A stretch of 64,000 nucleotides of DNA from Pedobacter insulae. GTDB lineage: Bacteria > Bacteroidota > Bacteroidia > Sphingobacteriales > Sphingobacteriaceae. The stretch's first letter is position 1; the number at the start of each line of letters is the position of its first letter. The notes under the pieces are model-generated. The model had not been told where the DNA came from, ran no database searches, and was given only the letters and a program-made list of their open reading frames with translations. Below, piece by piece: positions 25,124-39,480 of this stretch. Position numbers and translations under genes: made by a program. Location: the NCBI RefSeq assembly GCF_900113525.1, contig NZ_FOPP01000009.1, forward strand, positions 62,001 through 126,000. The letters are read 5' to 3'.

Positions 25124-26365
25124 ATGAAAAACGAACTGCTCGCCCACATGAACGACCCAAAACAGCTTGAAAGAATGTACCGCACTAATAAAGTTTCTTT
25201 CAGACGGGAGTTTAATTTGTTGTATCCGGGGCTCAAAGGAGATGCAATTGCTGATGCCTGGCATGAAAGGCTAAATTATGAAAGTGACGAGATTAACTGG
25301 GGAAGCGGTAAAGATTTATTGTTTGTCATTGTGGCTTCATTGATAGCAGGTTTAATCGCAAAGTTGCCCGTTATTTTTGATATCAATGAAGACTTTTTTT
25401 ATCCGAGAAATATCGGTTTTATCGTTTTTCCCTTCCTAACAGCTTATTTTGCATGGAAAAACAAACTATCAACTGGTAAAATTGCCGTAATAGTAGGGGC
25501 AACGCTGGCAGGAGTGCTGTTCATCAATTTCTTTCCAGATGTTAAAAGCGATGTCCTGATATTATCATGCATCCATTTGGGATTATTTTTATGGTCAATT
25601 TTAGGCTTTTCATTTGTTGGGAGCAAAGAGAACAATGAAGAAAAACGTGTTGGCTTTTTAAAATATAACGGCGACTTAGTGGTGATGACTGGTCTAATTG
25701 CCATAGCAGGAGGCATAATGACGGCTATAACCCTTGGTCTTTTTTCGCTGATCGGACTTAATATTGAAGAATTCTATTTTCAAAATATTGTAGTTTTTGG
25801 TGCTGCGGCGGCACCTATTGTTGCAACCTATCTTACGCAAACCAATCCGCAATTGGTTGGTAAAGTTTCACCAGTTATTGCCAAATTGTTCGGCCCCTTA
25901 GTTTTAGTCATGTTACTGGTTTATCTGATTGCCATAGTTTATTCGGGCAAAAACCCTTATAATGATCGGGAGTTTCTGCTCATTTTCAATGCCTTGCTGA
26001 TCGGCGTAATGGCTATTATTTTCTTTTCGGTAGCAGAAACAGTCAACACCACCAAGAGTTCTATGCAATTATGGGTGCTGTTTTTGTTGTCTATTTTAAC
26101 CATTTTAGTAAATGGCGTTGCATTTTCTGCGATCGTATTTAGAATTTCCGAATATGGAATTACACCAAATAGAGCCGCCGTTGTAGGAAGCAATTTCTTA
26201 ATCCTGATAAATCTGCTGTTGGTAGCCGCAAAACTTTTCAAAGTGTTGAAAAATGGAGAAGATATTGCCAGTGTAAAGAAAACTATCGCCTATTATTTGC
26301 CAATTTATGTGGTGTGGACGATCATTGTGACCTTTATATTTCCTTTAATTTTTGGCTTTAAATAG
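25124..26365 (+). CDS. DUF4153-like multi-pass membrane protein
   Basis: A 413-aa inner-membrane protein. The first about 55 residues are cytosolic (MKNELLAHMNDPKQLERMYR; FRREFNLLYPGLKG). Then come roughly ten to twelve hydrophobic helices (for example LLFVIVASLIAGLIAKLPVI and FGPLVLVMLLVYLIAIVY). The pattern fits DUF4153 proteins of unknown function. ATG 25124 is chosen: an open frame reaches back to ATG 24986, but that part overlaps the upstream gene and encodes no membrane or family sequence. It is cotranscribed with the small membrane protein at 24744. Confidence 0.75.
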   Translation: MKNELLAHMNDPKQLERMYRTNKVSFRREFNLLYPGLKGDAIADAWHERLNYESDEINWGSGKDLLFVIVASLIAGLIAKLPVIFDINEDFFYPRNIGFIVFPFLTAYFAWKNKLSTGKIAVIVGATLAGVLFINFFPDVKSDVLILSCIHLGLFLWSILGFSFVGSKENNEEKRVGFLKYNGDLVVMTGLIAIAGGIMTAITLGLFSLIGLNIEEFYFQNIVVFGAAAAPIVATYLTQTNPQLVGKVSPVIAKLFGPLVLVMLLVYLIAIVYSGKNPYNDREFLLIFNALLIGVMAIIFFSVAETVNTTKSSMQLWVLFLLSILTILVNGVAFSAIVFRISEYGITPNRAAVVGSNFLILINLLLVAAKLFKVLKNGEDIASVKKTIAYYLPIYVVWTIIVTFIFPLIFGFK

Positions 26366-26394
26366 GAGTTTTCTCCACCCGGAGGGTCTTTTGT

Positions 26395-26565
26395 TACCGT
26401 TATTGCAAGGTATTCCGTCATTGCAAGGTATCCCGTCATTGCGAGGAGCGTAGCGACGAAGCAATCTCACGGCTAGATTGCTTCGTCGCTACGCTCCTCG
26501 CAATGACGCCTTCGTACCTCGCAATGATGCTCTCTTACCTCGCAATGACGCCTTCTTACCTCATC
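26395..26565. repeat. Perfect 34-bp inverted repeat flanked by degenerate units
   Basis: Arms at 26434-26467 and 26475-26508 are perfect reverse complements (start CGTCATTGCGAGGAGCG) with a 7-base loop. Leftward, two degenerate units with the CCGTCATTGCAAGGTAT theme follow each other; rightward, units with ACCTCGCAATGA repeat three times. The whole is a nested palindrome of a type seen repeatedly between Bacteroidota genes. It lies in the gap after the DUF4153 gene and may also act as its terminator. Apart from it and the operator-like site at 26603, this 317-base gap holds nothing recognised. Confidence 0.85.
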
Positions 26566-26602
26566 ACGAAGACACCTGCTACCAGAAGTCGCTCTTCAAA
26601 TA

Positions 26603-26631
26603 TTAATAAATGTAATTATAACGTTTATTAA
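26603..26631. promoter_or_regulatory. Operator-like pseudo-palindrome before the PUL GH51 gene
   Basis: Arms TTAATAAATGT (26603-26613) and ACGTTTATTAA (26621-26631), 10 of 11 positions complementary, with a 7-base centre. The same two arms with the same 7-base spacing occur at 50958-50986 before the HTCS gene. It lies 52 bases upstream of the GH51 start and next to a TTTGCTA sequence. Confidence 0.65.
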
Positions 26632-26682
26632 AAATTTGCTACTTTTATTTTACGCCATCATTAAAATTGGCGGATAAGTGCC

Positions 26683-28662
26683 ATGATCAACTACAAGCAA
26701 AGCCTAACGACCTTACTTTTTGCCATTTTCACCTTGCCTGTGCTCGGGCAGCAGAAAGATATGATTGTGGTTAATGCTTCCAAGCCTGTAGCTGCGATTT
26801 CATCTACCATGTGGGGTGTCTTTTTTGAAGACATCAATATGGGGGCCGATGGCGGTATTTATGCTGAATTGGTTAAAAACCGTTCATTCGAATTTTCGAA
26901 ACCCCTCATGGGCTGGTCCATGAAAGGTAAAAGGACAAAGGAAGGCGACGTATTGGTCTTAAACCGACAAGATAAAAACACAGCTAATCCCCGCTTTTTA
27001 AGGGTCAATTTACATCAGGGAAGCAGTCGGGAGCTTGGAATAGCTAATGAAGGGTTTAAAGGAATGGGAATTAAGAAAGAGCTTACCTACGAATTCTCCC
27101 TCATGTTCAGGCATCAAACTAAAGGAACAACTTTATTTATAGAACTTGTTAACGAAGCTAATAAGCCCATTGGCAGCGGCCAATTAAAACTTGAAGGTGA
27201 AGCGAACAAATGGCATAAACAATCAGTAACTTTTAAAGCAACTGAAGCCGCTGCCAAAGCAAAACTTAATATTTGGTTTGAAGGAACCGGGTTTTTAGAC
27301 TTGGATATGATTTCCTTATTTCCCAGTGATACATGGAAAGGAAGGAGAGGTGGCATGCGTAAAGATATGATCCAGATGCTGGCAGATATGAAACCTGGTT
27401 TTATCCGTTTCCCTGGCGGCTGTATTGTTGAAGGAATGGATTTGGCAAACAGGTATCAATGGAAAAAAACATTAGGGCCGCTAGAAGAACGCCAGCTTAT
27501 TATGAATCGTTGGAACGTAGAATTTGCACATCGCCCTGCGCCAGATTATTTTCAAACGTTCGGACTTGGATTTTTTGAATACTTCCAATTGGCTGAAGAC
27601 TTGGGCGCGGAACCGGTTCCGATTTTAAACTGTGGGATGGCCTGTCAGTTTAATACAGCCGAGCTTGTACCGCTGGAACAACTAGATCCCTATGTGCAAG
27701 ACGCATTAGATTTGATTGAGTTTGCCAATGGCGATGCATCAACGCAGTGGGGTAAGATAAGAATAGCTATGGGACATCCGGCGCCTTTCAAGCTAAAATA
27801 TCTGGGTGTAGGAAACGAAAATTGGGGTCCGCAATACATTGAGCGGGCGAAAGTCTTCCAGCAGGCGATCAAAGCGAAGTATCCAGACATCAAACTCATT
27901 TATAGTTCTGGTACCAATCCGGAATCTGATCGGTTCCATTACCTGGATACGGCACTTCGCAAGATGAAAGCAGATGTGATTGATGAACATTATTATATGC
28001 CGCCTGAATGGTTTTTGAAAAATGCTGGTCGCTACGACAATTACGATAGAAATGGCGCTAAAATTTTTGCTGGTGAGTATGCTGCGCATGTAGACGGAAA
28101 AATTGTAGGCAGTAACCGTAATTTGTGGGAGGCTGCCATTGCCGAAGCTGCATTTATGACGGGGCTGGAGCGAAATGCAGGCGTGGTAGACATGGCTTCT
28201 TATGCGCCACTTTTTGCCCATGCCGAAGGTTGGCAGTGGGCGCCTGATTTGATTTGGTTAGATAACTTAAACATTTACGGTACGCCAAGCTATTATGTGC
28301 AGAAAATGTTCTCCACGCATAAGGGAACCCAGGTCATACAGGCACTCATCAATCAAAAAGTAGTTGCAGGAGCAGACCAATTATATGTTTCGGCGGTAAG
28401 AGATGAAGCTAAAAAAGAATTAATCGTTAAAATGGTTAATACCGCTGCAAATTCCAGAACTAAACAAATAAGTTTTCAAGGCGTAAAGTTAGCTAAAGTA
28501 GCTTCATTGCTAACGATGAGCGCTAACCTAACGGATAAAAACTCTTTGGATGACCCGTCGCTCATTACCCCGAAAGCAGCAAGTTTAAAACTGAAGGGCC
28601 AAACTGCCACTGTTCAATTACCTGCCAACTCATTTCTACTGCTTAAAGTTCCTTACCAGTAA
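26683..28662 (+). CDS. GH51 alpha-L-arabinofuranosidase
   Basis: A 659-aa secreted enzyme that removes terminal alpha-L-arabinofuranosyl residues. The signal peptide ends near PVLGQQ. GVFFEDINMGADGGIYAELV starts the GH51 fold; residues about 85-215 form a CBM-like beta-sandwich insert; then come FIRFPGGC and the (beta/alpha)8 barrel. Acid/base Glu379 lies in VGNENWG and the nucleophile Glu465 in FAGEYAAH. The C-terminal beta domain ends at KVPYQ. It is the first gene of the plus-strand half of the PUL, 241 bases before susC, and close in type to the C-terminal half of the 864-aa protein at 44083. Confidence 0.92.
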   Translation: MINYKQSLTTLLFAIFTLPVLGQQKDMIVVNASKPVAAISSTMWGVFFEDINMGADGGIYAELVKNRSFEFSKPLMGWSMKGKRTKEGDVLVLNRQDKNTANPRFLRVNLHQGSSRELGIANEGFKGMGIKKELTYEFSLMFRHQTKGTTLFIELVNEANKPIGSGQLKLEGEANKWHKQSVTFKATEAAAKAKLNIWFEGTGFLDLDMISLFPSDTWKGRRGGMRKDMIQMLADMKPGFIRFPGGCIVEGMDLANRYQWKKTLGPLEERQLIMNRWNVEFAHRPAPDYFQTFGLGFFEYFQLAEDLGAEPVPILNCGMACQFNTAELVPLEQLDPYVQDALDLIEFANGDASTQWGKIRIAMGHPAPFKLKYLGVGNENWGPQYIERAKVFQQAIKAKYPDIKLIYSSGTNPESDRFHYLDTALRKMKADVIDEHYYMPPEWFLKNAGRYDNYDRNGAKIFAGEYAAHVDGKIVGSNRNLWEAAIAEAAFMTGLERNAGVVDMASYAPLFAHAEGWQWAPDLIWLDNLNIYGTPSYYVQKMFSTHKGTQVIQALINQKVVAGADQLYVSAVRDEAKKELIVKMVNTAANSRTKQISFQGVKLAKVASLLTMSANLTDKNSLDDPSLITPKAASLKLKGQTATVQLPANSFLLLKVPYQ

Positions 28663-28690
28663 GCCAAAAAGGGCTACCCATTTATTTTAT

Positions 28691-28725
28691 TAGTTTCCCC
28701 CCTATTTTATGTGGAAATGTCCCTC
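28691..28725 (+). promoter_or_regulatory. Probable HTCS operator before the PUL susC
   Basis: TAGTTT, then CCC at 28699-28701 and again CCC at 28721-28723, as part of TTTCCCCCCT and AATGTCCCTC half-sites 22 bases apart. The same layout, with the same TAGTTT lead and the same 22-base phase, lies at 46750-46784 upstream of the GH operon. AraC-type DNA-binding domains of HTCS regulators bind such direct repeats. It lies 178 bases before susC. Confidence 0.55.
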
Positions 28726-28903
28726 ATAGAGAAGCAAAATATGTGCGTTCTTTAGGTTGCCAATTATAATACCAGGAACATGAGGTTTAAATATACTAAC
28801 AACGATCCTTAGCATAGGACGAAGAATTTTGATCGAGATCGAGATCGATTGCTTAAAACTCAAGAGAAATTAATTAGTCAACCTGACAATTTAAACTTAA
28901 ACT

Positions 28904-31900
28904 ATGCTAAACTATTACTTAACTTTTAACAATTATAAATGGAGGGTTTTTAATAGCCTCCTTATTTTATTTTTTGCAATGTTGATTGCAGCACCCCAGG
29001 TGGTTTATGGCCAGTCCAAAACCATTACAGGGAAAGTAACCGATGCTGGTAATGGCATTCCACTCGTTGGAGCTGCTGTAAAAGTACAGGGCAGTGGAAA
29101 CGGAACGAGTACCGATAGCCAGGGAGCATTCAGCTTGCAGGTGGCCAATAACTCGGTGTTGGTTATTACTTATATTGGTTACGATCCGCAGACTGTTTCC
29201 GTAGGAGATCGTTCTAATATCCAAATTAAACTGGTAGAAAACAGTAAAACCCTCAACGAAGTAACAGTTGTGGTGGGTTACGGTTCCATGAAGAAAAAAG
29301 ACCTTACTGGGGCAATTACGCAAATTCGGCCAGATAAAATAGCTGATCAAAATCCGAATACCGTACAAGATATTTTACGTGGAACCCCAGGTCTAAGTGT
29401 CGGTTTTGATGCTTCCGCTAAGGGCGGTGGCTCCATTCAAATTCGCGGGATCCGTTCTGTTTACAGTGCGGGTGGCCACAATGATCCATTAATTATTTTA
29501 GATGGGACAATCTTTTATGGCGAATTTTCAGAGATCAACCCAGACGACATTGAACAGATCGATGTCTTGAAGGATGCCTCGGCTTCAGCAGTTTATGGAG
29601 CAAAATCTGCCAATGGCGTATTAATTGTAACAACTAAAAGAGGAAAGATCGGTAAACCAAAAATTAACTTTACCTCGAATTTTGGGATGGTAGAGAAGGC
29701 GGCAGACCGTGAAGTTTTTGATGGGGCAGGATATATGCAGTACCGGAAAGATTGGTATACAGCCCCTTCTTATGGGTTAAATGCGGCTACAGGCAACTAC
29801 GAGCCTTATCAATCTACTTTCAAAACCCAACCTGGTTATTACGAGGAGCCTACTGATGCGAATTTAGCCAAATATGGAATTACATTGGCACAATGGAAGG
29901 CTTATACCAACAATCCCGCTGTAACAACTGATAACGAAATTTGGGCAAAGCGTTTACTGTTACAAAGCACAGTCTTAACCAACTATCTTGGTGGGCAAAC
30001 ATTCGATTGGTATAATCATTCGTTTCAAAAAGGTGTTAATCAAGATTACAACATTAGTGCTTCGGGAGCTACCGACCAAATGAATTATTATATGTCGGTA
30101 GGGTACTTATCGAACAAAGGCGTTGCGGTAGGCAATGAATATAGTGCAATTCGAGGTAATTTAAAGTTGGAAGGTAAGATTACCAAATGGTTGGAATTGG
30201 GAGCCAATGTGAACTTCCAGAACCGTACCGATGGTGATTTAGCAGTAGATTGGAGCAGACAAATCTTAAACAACTCTCCATTTGCTAATTATAGGGATGC
30301 TGCAGGAAATTTGGCAGTACATCCGATGGGAGATAACATGGTGAATAATTATGGTTATAACTACGATTTTAACCGTGGTTACCTGGATTTAGACAAAGGA
30401 TTTACCGTATTGAATACCATTTTTAATGCCAAAATAAAATTACCACTAGGCATTAATTATTCATTTAACGGTTCACCGCGTTTCCAGTTTTTCCATGATC
30501 GGTATTGGGAGTCCGCCAGTCACCCAGACTGGAAAGGAACAAACGGCTTGGTTAACCGTGAGCAGGCTAAACGTTTAGATTGGTCGTTCAATAATACCCT
30601 AAGTTGGGAGCGTGAGTTTGCTAAAAAACACCGTGTAAATATTACCCTGGTACAGGAAGCAGAGAAAAGACAATATTGGCAAGATCGGATCGAAGCCCGT
30701 AACATCCTGCCAAGTGATGCATTGGGATATCACGAGACGTTGTTTGGGGATAAAAACTTAAGTCGTTTTGATTCAGATGATGTCAAAGAAACTGCTGATG
30801 GGATGCTTGCCCGTTTGTTCTATTCCTATAATGATCGATATATGCTGACTACATCGGTGCGTCGCGACGGTTACTCTGGATTTGGAGCATTAAATCCAAG
30901 AGCGACCTTCTTTTCTGCAGCGGCAGCCTGGACATTTACGAATGAAAGTTTCTTCAAATGGAAGGCTATGAGTAATGGTAAACTAAGAGTTTCGTGGGGA
31001 CAAAATGGAAACAGACAATTAGCTAACCCGTACCTTGCTTTGGCTAATCTTGGGCTTGGGGGAGGAGCCACAGCTGGTTATATAGACAATAGCGGGAACC
31101 TCATTCAGTATAAGTATTTATTAATGGATCGTCTGGCGAATCCTGCACTTACCTGGGAAAAAACGGAGGCCTTTAATGCTGGTTTAGATTTTGGTTTTCT
31201 GGATAACCGGATTACTGGGGCATTCGACTATTACATCACACCAACGGTGGATATGATTATGTTAAGGTCTTTAGTAGATTTTACTGGATTTGGTAGCATC
31301 AATACCAATCTGGGAAAAGTAGAAAACAGAGGTTTTGAACTTTCCGTTAACTCGCAAAATATCAGAAATAAAAACTTTTCATGGAATACCACTTTTGGCA
31401 TTTCTAAGTATAAAAATACCATCCAACACTTGTATTATGTATATGATAATGTAGTTGATGCAAATGGAAATGTGACTTCAACCAAGGAGAGGGACGATGT
31501 TGGGAACGGATGGTTTATTGGTCAGCCAATTGGTGCTATTTGGAATTACCGCGTAACTGGAATTTGGCAGACAAATGAGGTAGCAGAGGCCGCCAAGTAT
31601 GGTCAGCGCCCGGGAGATCCGAAAGTGGCTAACTATTACACGGCTGATGATAACAACGGCGTTCCGGTTTATAATGACAATGATAAAGAGTTTTTAGGAC
31701 AGACCAATCCTCCCATCATGTGGTCGCTACGCAACGACTTTACTTACAAAAACTTTAACTTCTCTTTTAATATGTATTCATATATGGGTCATAAAAGTTT
31801 AAGCGGTGCTTATTTGAACCAGGACAACGGTACATCTTTAGTAACCAACTTGGCCAACACCTGGCAAAAGGAATATTGGACGGTGAATAACCCTACCAAC

Positions 31901-32173
31901 AATTTCGCACGTCTTGATGCCAGGGGCCCTTCGGGAGTTTCTGCTCCGGGTATGCTCTACGATCGTTCATTTATCCGTTTAGAGAATGTGACATTGGGTT
32001 ATGTAGTACCAAATAGTATTACCAGTAAAATAGGGATTGATAAGCTAAAAGTATACAGTTCTGTTCGGAATGTTGCCGTATGGCAAAAAGATAAAAACTG
32101 GCAATATTGGGACATAGAAACAGGAGCTTTAGCACCTAGAATATACACATTTGGATTAAACGTAAATTTTTAA
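28904..32173 (+). CDS. SusC/RagA-like TonB-dependent glycan transporter
   Basis: A 1089-aa outer-membrane importer without an STN domain, so it is not of the FecR-signalling type. The signal peptide ends near QVVYGQ. A carboxypeptidase-regulatory-like domain spans about 38-120 (TITGKVTDAGNGIPLVGAAV). The plug follows (TLNEVTVVVGYGSMKKKDLT; LKDASASAVYGAKSANGVLI near 235). The barrel ends in an aromatic-rich strand (RIYTFGLNVNF). With the SusD ten bases downstream it forms the importer for oligosaccharides produced by the PUL enzymes. Regulation by the HTCS is likely. Confidence 0.93.
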   Translation: MLNYYLTFNNYKWRVFNSLLILFFAMLIAAPQVVYGQSKTITGKVTDAGNGIPLVGAAVKVQGSGNGTSTDSQGAFSLQVANNSVLVITYIGYDPQTVSVGDRSNIQIKLVENSKTLNEVTVVVGYGSMKKKDLTGAITQIRPDKIADQNPNTVQDILRGTPGLSVGFDASAKGGGSIQIRGIRSVYSAGGHNDPLIILDGTIFYGEFSEINPDDIEQIDVLKDASASAVYGAKSANGVLIVTTKRGKIGKPKINFTSNFGMVEKAADREVFDGAGYMQYRKDWYTAPSYGLNAATGNYEPYQSTFKTQPGYYEEPTDANLAKYGITLAQWKAYTNNPAVTTDNEIWAKRLLLQSTVLTNYLGGQTFDWYNHSFQKGVNQDYNISASGATDQMNYYMSVGYLSNKGVAVGNEYSAIRGNLKLEGKITKWLELGANVNFQNRTDGDLAVDWSRQILNNSPFANYRDAAGNLAVHPMGDNMVNNYGYNYDFNRGYLDLDKGFTVLNTIFNAKIKLPLGINYSFNGSPRFQFFHDRYWESASHPDWKGTNGLVNREQAKRLDWSFNNTLSWEREFAKKHRVNITLVQEAEKRQYWQDRIEARNILPSDALGYHETLFGDKNLSRFDSDDVKETADGMLARLFYSYNDRYMLTTSVRRDGYSGFGALNPRATFFSAAAAWTFTNESFFKWKAMSNGKLRVSWGQNGNRQLANPYLALANLGLGGGATAGYIDNSGNLIQYKYLLMDRLANPALTWEKTEAFNAGLDFGFLDNRITGAFDYYITPTVDMIMLRSLVDFTGFGSINTNLGKVENRGFELSVNSQNIRNKNFSWNTTFGISKYKNTIQHLYYVYDNVVDANGNVTSTKERDDVGNGWFIGQPIGAIWNYRVTGIWQTNEVAEAAKYGQRPGDPKVANYYTADDNNGVPVYNDNDKEFLGQTNPPIMWSLRNDFTYKNFNFSFNMYSYMGHKSLSGAYLNQDNGTSLVTNLANTWQKEYWTVNNPTNNFARLDARGPSGVSAPGMLYDRSFIRLENVTLGYVVPNSITSKIGIDKLKVYSSVRNVAVWQKDKNWQYWDIETGALAPRIYTFGLNVNF

Positions 32174-32183
32174 AGCAACAGCG

Positions 32184-34118
32184 ATGAAAAGGAATAATTA
32201 TAAACTAATCAAAAGAATATCGACTGCACTTTTAATATTTGCAGGCGTTACTACAACATTTTCAGGTTGTAAGAAATCGTTTTTGGAAGCAGAGCCACTG
32301 TCATTCTTCGAGCCAGGAGAAACATTTAGCACAAAAAGCGGCCTGGATGCAGCCATGGCAATTGCAGATCGTCACCTCCGTTCTTATTGGACCTTCTCTG
32401 GTTACACAGATTTAAGCCTTCCGATCAGTACCGAATATATGTTTTCGGATGTGAGTGTTGCCTCTAAAACGGATGATGGAAATATCTTTATTGATATCGC
32501 CACGCGACTTACTCCAACAGATATGCCAGAAAGATTAACGTATTTCTGGGGAGAAACGTACAATGGCATTAAGTACGCCAATACGATATTGAACTTTATA
32601 GATGCGGTAGAAGGTCTAGACGAAGCCACAAAAAATCAATACAAAGGACGAGCACTTTTCCACCGCTCGTGGCGCTATATGGCACTAACCTTTCAATTTA
32701 AAGATGTGCCTTTGATTACAAAGATTACCAAGGTAGTGAAGACAGGCTTCCGTAGTACGAAGCGAGAAGCGATATTGAAAAAAATTACTGAGGACATGGA
32801 ACAGGCGGTGCAGTGGGTGCCGGATCAAAAAGACATGAGCTTAAAAGGCCTGGTAAACAAAGGCGCTTGTAGGCAGTTGCTGATAAAATGTTACCTGGCT
32901 ACTGGACAGTACGATAAAGCAATTGCACAGGCTGATTTGTTGATCACTGGATCTGGTTATTCATTAGCCATGAACAACTTCGGTAGCTTTATTAATCCTT
33001 ATCCAAATACTTTGCCTATTACCCGTAACGTGATATGGGATTTACACCGACCAGAGAATAAATCTGTGGGAGCCAATACAGAAGCTATTATGATTATGCC
33101 AAACCGTAACGGAACTGAAATGGCTATTAAAATGAATACCATGCGTAACTGGCTTCCATTTATGGACAACATTGGTTTAGCAACGCCAGATGCGAAACAA
33201 GGCATCAGATTTTTACCGGCATCCAATGCAAGTTATCGAGCTAATTTAGATTATGTGCACGCTATTGGAAGGGGTATTGCACATATTCGCCCTACTCATT
33301 TTGCACAAAGAGGTTTGTGGTATGTGAATGGGGTTAATGATGCCGGAGATTTACGCCATAATAGTGCGGTAGGTAACTGGATGGAGATGGAGGATCTTAA
33401 ATACAATGATCCAAGCAGCACCTTTTTTGGACAGAATGTACGTTTGAGAAATGCTTCGGGTGGACTTCTCGTGGCTGATACCATTCGTCAATATTTTGCT
33501 TGGCCTCATTATAAATATTATATCGAAGATCCAATCGAGTCGTTAAATCCGAATGAGGTAAACCACCGTGGTGGCGCTGGAGATTTGTATCTTTATCGTT
33601 TGGCAGAAACCTATTTACTCCGCGCCGAGGCTAAATTTTACAAAGGTGATATTGCTGGTGCAACTGCCGATGTAAATAAAGTAAGAGAACGTGCTAAATG
33701 TACACAGCTGTACACCGCAGTAAATCTGGGCGATATCATGAATGAACGCGCTCGTGAACTGAACATGGAGGAATGGCGCTTTACGGAGTTAAGCCGGGTG
33801 TCATACTCTTTGGCACTAAGCGGTAAGGCTGATGAATGGGGCAATGTTTACACCGTAGAAAATTTAGCGAAGAACAGTTACTGGTACCAACGTATTCAGC
33901 ATTATAGTGATTTCTATAATAAAGGGAAGGTGCAGGTAAGAGGTCGTTCTTACACCATGGCTCCGCATAATATCAGCTGGCCAATTCCTAATAACACCAT
34001 CCGACTTAATGCAGGGTTTCCTCTTTGGCAAAATGAAGGTTATTCTGGCCATAATCCCGCTACCTTAAGATGGGAGACTTGGCAAGAGGCCGTTGCCGAT
34101 GAAGATGTAACCAATTAG
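32184..34118 (+). CDS. SusD/RagB-like glycan-binding lipoprotein
   Basis: A 644-aa surface lipoprotein, longer than the usual 500-550 aa, pairing with the SusC at 28904. The lipobox is FSGC near residue 28, followed by KKSFLEAEPLS. Helical TPR-like parts are visible (RALFHRSWRYMALTFQFKD, ACRQLLIKCYLATGQYDKAI), and the C-terminal family signature is clear (LYLYRLAETYLLRAEAKFYK; ELNMEEWRFTELSR). It should hold glycan at the surface and hand it to SusC. A bidirectional terminator follows. Confidence 0.92.
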   Translation: MKRNNYKLIKRISTALLIFAGVTTTFSGCKKSFLEAEPLSFFEPGETFSTKSGLDAAMAIADRHLRSYWTFSGYTDLSLPISTEYMFSDVSVASKTDDGNIFIDIATRLTPTDMPERLTYFWGETYNGIKYANTILNFIDAVEGLDEATKNQYKGRALFHRSWRYMALTFQFKDVPLITKITKVVKTGFRSTKREAILKKITEDMEQAVQWVPDQKDMSLKGLVNKGACRQLLIKCYLATGQYDKAIAQADLLITGSGYSLAMNNFGSFINPYPNTLPITRNVIWDLHRPENKSVGANTEAIMIMPNRNGTEMAIKMNTMRNWLPFMDNIGLATPDAKQGIRFLPASNASYRANLDYVHAIGRGIAHIRPTHFAQRGLWYVNGVNDAGDLRHNSAVGNWMEMEDLKYNDPSSTFFGQNVRLRNASGGLLVADTIRQYFAWPHYKYYIEDPIESLNPNEVNHRGGAGDLYLYRLAETYLLRAEAKFYKGDIAGATADVNKVRERAKCTQLYTAVNLGDIMNERARELNMEEWRFTELSRVSYSLALSGKADEWGNVYTVENLAKNSYWYQRIQHYSDFYNKGKVQVRGRSYTMAPHNISWPIPNNTIRLNAGFPLWQNEGYSGHNPATLRWETWQEAVADEDVTN

Positions 34119-34130
34119 TTTATACCTCGC

Positions 34131-34160
34131 AAAAACCCTGGCAATTGTGCTAGGGTTTTT
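34131..34160. terminator. Bidirectional intrinsic terminator between the two PUL arms
   Basis: AAAAACCCTGGC (34131-34142) pairs with GCTAGGGTTTTT (34149-34160) over 12 positions with one G-T pair and a 6-base loop. The T-rich ends on both strands let it stop the susCD transcript from the left and the GH operon transcript from the right. Confidence 0.85.
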
Positions 34161-34164
34161 TTGT

Positions 34165-35022
34165 TCAACGCTGATAAACCCTTACATAATCTACTTCAAA
34201 TCTATTAGGAAATTTCGTGTCTTGAAGTTCACCACCATTCATACCACCCATGGCCAGGTTTAACAACATGTAATGAGGTTGTTTAAAAGGATGTGTGTTA
34301 CTGCCATCTTTGTTCACCAAGCGATCCATTGGTACGCTGAGCAGTAATTCATCATCTACAAATAAATCAATACTTTGCTCAGTCCAATCCATTCTCCAAA
34401 TATGGAATTGTGAGGCCCACTCTTTACCGCCAAAAGCTGGAATTGTTTTGGTTACACTAAACCATTCTGCATGATATTTTTTAGCAGTACCAATGGCCAC
34501 ATTCGCCAGCATTTTGCCTGCATAATATTCCATGATATCAATTTCGCCATTCGACGGCCATTCGCCTGCATTGCCCAGGGTCCACCATGCGGGCCATAGG
34601 CCTGCACTTACGTCTATTTTACCACGCATTACAAAGCGACCGTACTGCCAGCTATGCATACCCCTGGTATTAATGCTAGAAGAGGTGTGGGTAATGGTTT
34701 CGCGACTGCTTTTCCAGTCTTTCGCCTCTTTGCGATACCTGGGGTTTGGTTTAGTTTCTTGCCGTCCTTCTATAATAAGCATCCCGTTTTCACACCAGGC
34801 ATTATCTGGTTGATACCATTGTTGTTCCTGATTACGAACAAAGCCTTGTTCATGCCTCCAGTTATTGACATTGGGTTTTCCATCTTCATTAAATTCATCT
34901 GCCCACACCAGTTTATACCCGTCTTTTTGGTAAAGCAGTTTTGGATCTTCTTTTTGGGCAAAAACAGCTGTTGCCCACGCAGCATTTATTGCTAATAAAG
35001 AACAAAGATATTTGACATTCAT
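34165..35022 (-). CDS. GH16 family beta-glycanase
   Basis: A 285-aa exported enzyme of the concanavalin-fold GH16 family. The signal peptide ends near AVFAQK. The catalytic signature is complete at 160-165 (EIDIME in NGEIDIMEYYAGK: nucleophile Glu160, Asp162, acid/base Glu165). YKLVWADEFNEDG opens the domain and VDYVRVYQR closes it. Substrates in this family include beta-1,3-glucans, beta-1,3-galactans and agar-type galactans. In this PUL an endo-acting beta-galactanase or glucanase is plausible; the sequence alone does not decide. Last gene of the seven-gene GH operon, 3 bases after the GH2 gene. Confidence 0.9.
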   Translation of the reverse strand: MNVKYLCSLLAINAAWATAVFAQKEDPKLLYQKDGYKLVWADEFNEDGKPNVNNWRHEQGFVRNQEQQWYQPDNAWCENGMLIIEGRQETKPNPRYRKEAKDWKSSRETITHTSSSINTRGMHSWQYGRFVMRGKIDVSAGLWPAWWTLGNAGEWPSNGEIDIMEYYAGKMLANVAIGTAKKYHAEWFSVTKTIPAFGGKEWASQFHIWRMDWTEQSIDLFVDDELLLSVPMDRLVNKDGSNTHPFKQPHYMLLNLAMGGMNGGELQDTKFPNRFEVDYVRVYQR

Positions 35023-35025
35023 AGT

Positions 35026-39473
<4,448 letters not shown>

Positions 39474-39480
39474 CCTGAAA

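Noticed and set aside
26395..26565. CRISPR-like array
   Set aside because: The units are palindromic and contiguous with no spacers of constant length, and no cas gene is present.
28831..28850. Triple GATCGA repeat before susC
   Set aside because: Three short units can arise by chance or slippage; no second copy before the other PUL operon supports a regulatory role.
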